Source of the DNA: Sulfurovum sp.
GTDB taxonomy: Bacteria > Campylobacterota > Campylobacteria > Campylobacterales > Sulfurovaceae
Assembly (NCBI GenBank): GCA_020721385.1
Contig: DYMW01000061.1
Location: 2,395-8,807, forward strand
Reading direction: 5' to 3'
DNA: 6,413 nt
The position numbers were made by a program, and so were the translations under genes. Each line of letters starts with the position of its first letter. The first letter of the stretch is position 1. This document shows positions 5,354-6,413 of this stretch, one piece after another. Under the pieces are notes generated by a model, which ran no database searches, was not told where the DNA came from, and saw nothing but the letters and a program-made list of their open reading frames with translations.

Positions 5354-6413
5354 ATGAAAAAAGTTTTAATATTGGGTGGTGGTTTTGCAGGAGTAGAATC
5401 AGCCATTTATTTAAAAAAAGAGGAAAATCTTAACGTAACGTTGGTGAGTGACCGTGACTACTTTTATATCTACCCAACTTCTATTTGGATTCCAACAGGC
5501 GATACTACCAAAGAGAAAATTTCAATTCCTTTAGACCAATTGGCAATAAATCATGGATTTGAAGTGATTGTCGATGCGGTAACAGCATTGGATGCAGGAA
5601 ATAAAGTGGTGACATTACAAAGTGGTCGTATTTTAGAGGGCTATGATTACATCGTGGTGGCTATGGGTCAAGACAAAATGAAAGCCAAAGGCATTGAAAA
5701 CACCCTTTCTATTTGTGGAAAACCTGAAGAAGCAGTAGCTTTAAATGAAAAATTAGAGGCATTGGTTAAAAAAGGTTCAGGAAAAATTGCCATAGGATTT
5801 GGTGGAAACCCAAATGATACCTCTGCTGTTGCTGTACGTGGTGGTCCTGCGTTTGAAGTGTTGTTCAATGTGCATACCTTCTTAAAACGAAAAAGGCTTA
5901 GAGACAAATTTGAGCTTACTTTCTTTGCCCCAATGGAAAAACCTGGTCAAAAAATGGGTGACAAAGCTTTGGTCATGATGGACAAAATGTTTGGTATGAC
6001 CAACATCAATAAAAAAGTAGGTTCAAAAATCACCTCATTTGAAACGAATGGCATTAATTTTGAAGATGGTACAAAAATAGAATCTGATCTAATTATGTTT
6101 ATCTCTGCAGGAAAAGGACACGCTGTTTTAGAAGCATCTGACTTACCATTAAGTAATGCAGGATTTGTCGTTACCAATGAGTACAATGAAATTGAAGGAT
6201 TTAATGGTGTTTATGCCATTGGAGATTCAGCCTCATTAATGGGTCCCGATTGGAGAGCCAAACAGGGTCACGTCGCTGAAGTGATGGCTAAAAATGTGGC
6301 ATACAATATTTTTCAGCATTCACAAGGTATTCAATCGAAAAAGAGTTATATGGAGCATCTAAACATTTTATGTGTGATGGATACAGGTGATGGTGCAGCC
6401 TTTGTCTACCGTA
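5354..6413 (+). CDS. SQR-like FAD-dependent oxidoreductase (3' end outside window)
   Basis: The first 353 residues of a flavoprotein of the sulfide:quinone oxidoreductase / flavocytochrome c sulfide dehydrogenase superfamily are visible; the gene runs off the right edge. The FAD-binding motif GGGFAG (8-13) follows the first strand, with Asp33 at the end of the second as ribose-binding acid. YDYIVVAMG (97-105) is the central ATG-type motif. VYAIGDSA (286-293) is the C-terminal FAD/GD motif, and KQGHVAEVMAKNVAYNI (303-319) matches the conserved segment after it in SQRs. Cys121 (LSICGKP) and Cys340 (LCVMDTGDG) fall where the first and third cysteines of type I SQRs lie. The central one is missing: that region reads GGNPNDTS...RGGPAFEVLFN (150-172). 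No signal peptide is seen. Members often oxidise sulfide at the membrane and pass electrons to quinone, but with this cysteine pattern sulfide as substrate is uncertain. It could be another SQR type, an NADH:quinone-type enzyme, or a sulfur-handling paralogue. Confidence 0.85.
   Translation, partial: MKKVLILGGGFAGVESAIYLKKEENLNVTLVSDRDYFYIYPTSIWIPTGDTTKEKISIPLDQLAINHGFEVIVDAVTALDAGNKVVTLQSGRILEGYDYIVVAMGQDKMKAKGIENTLSICGKPEEAVALNEKLEALVKKGSGKIAIGFGGNPNDTSAVAVRGGPAFEVLFNVHTFLKRKRLRDKFELTFFAPMEKPGQKMGDKALVMMDKMFGMTNINKKVGSKITSFETNGINFEDGTKIESDLIMFISAGKGHAVLEASDLPLSNAGFVVTNEYNEIEGFNGVYAIGDSASLMGPDWRAKQGHVAEVMAKNVAYNIFQHSQGIQSKKSYMEHLNILCVMDTGDGAAFVYR

Noticed and set aside
5668..6186. Two minus-strand open frames of 79 codons each
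   Set aside because: Both lie antisense inside the SQR-like gene, whose motifs run through the same region.

Overview
The window looks like ordinary chromosomal DNA from a Campylobacterota (Epsilonproteobacteria) member, probably an environmental, sulfur-metabolising relative of Sulfurimonas, Sulfurospirillum or Arcobacter. This rests on the AT-rich sequence, a short (995 aa) Mfd, the lptE-folC-bactofilin-mfd gene order (which I recall as resembling the mfd region of Campylobacter jejuni), and a neighbouring SQR-like flavoprotein. The genus cannot be fixed by eye.

The left four fifths is a minus-strand gene cluster, transcribed right to left. It starts with an LptE-like outer-membrane lipoprotein (4674-5192), which overlaps folC (3494-4684) by 11 bases. 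A 52-bp junction follows, carrying a promoter-like -10 box and an 8-bp-arm inverted repeat. Next comes a CcmA-type bactofilin (3028-3441) and, 10 bases on, a full-length mfd (30-3017). The cluster mixes envelope biogenesis (LptE, bactofilin), folate metabolism (FolC) and transcription-coupled repair (Mfd). The shared transcription looks like conserved housekeeping synteny rather than one pathway.

A 161-bp AT-rich intergenic region (5193-5353) separates this cluster from a divergent plus-strand gene (5354 to beyond the right edge). That gene encodes an FAD-dependent oxidoreductase of the sulfide:quinone oxidoreductase / flavocytochrome c sulfide dehydrogenase superfamily. Its visible part keeps two of the three cysteines of classical type I SQRs but lacks the central one, so its substrate is uncertain.

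I see no RNA genes, CRISPR array, insertion sequence, prophage or toxin-antitoxin module, and nothing that amounts to an undescribed system. The points worth a second look are the cysteine pattern of the SQR-like protein, the operator-like inverted repeat before the bactofilin gene, the apparent absence of an M23 peptidase gene between folC and bactofilin, and an alanine in the Mfd Walker A motif.
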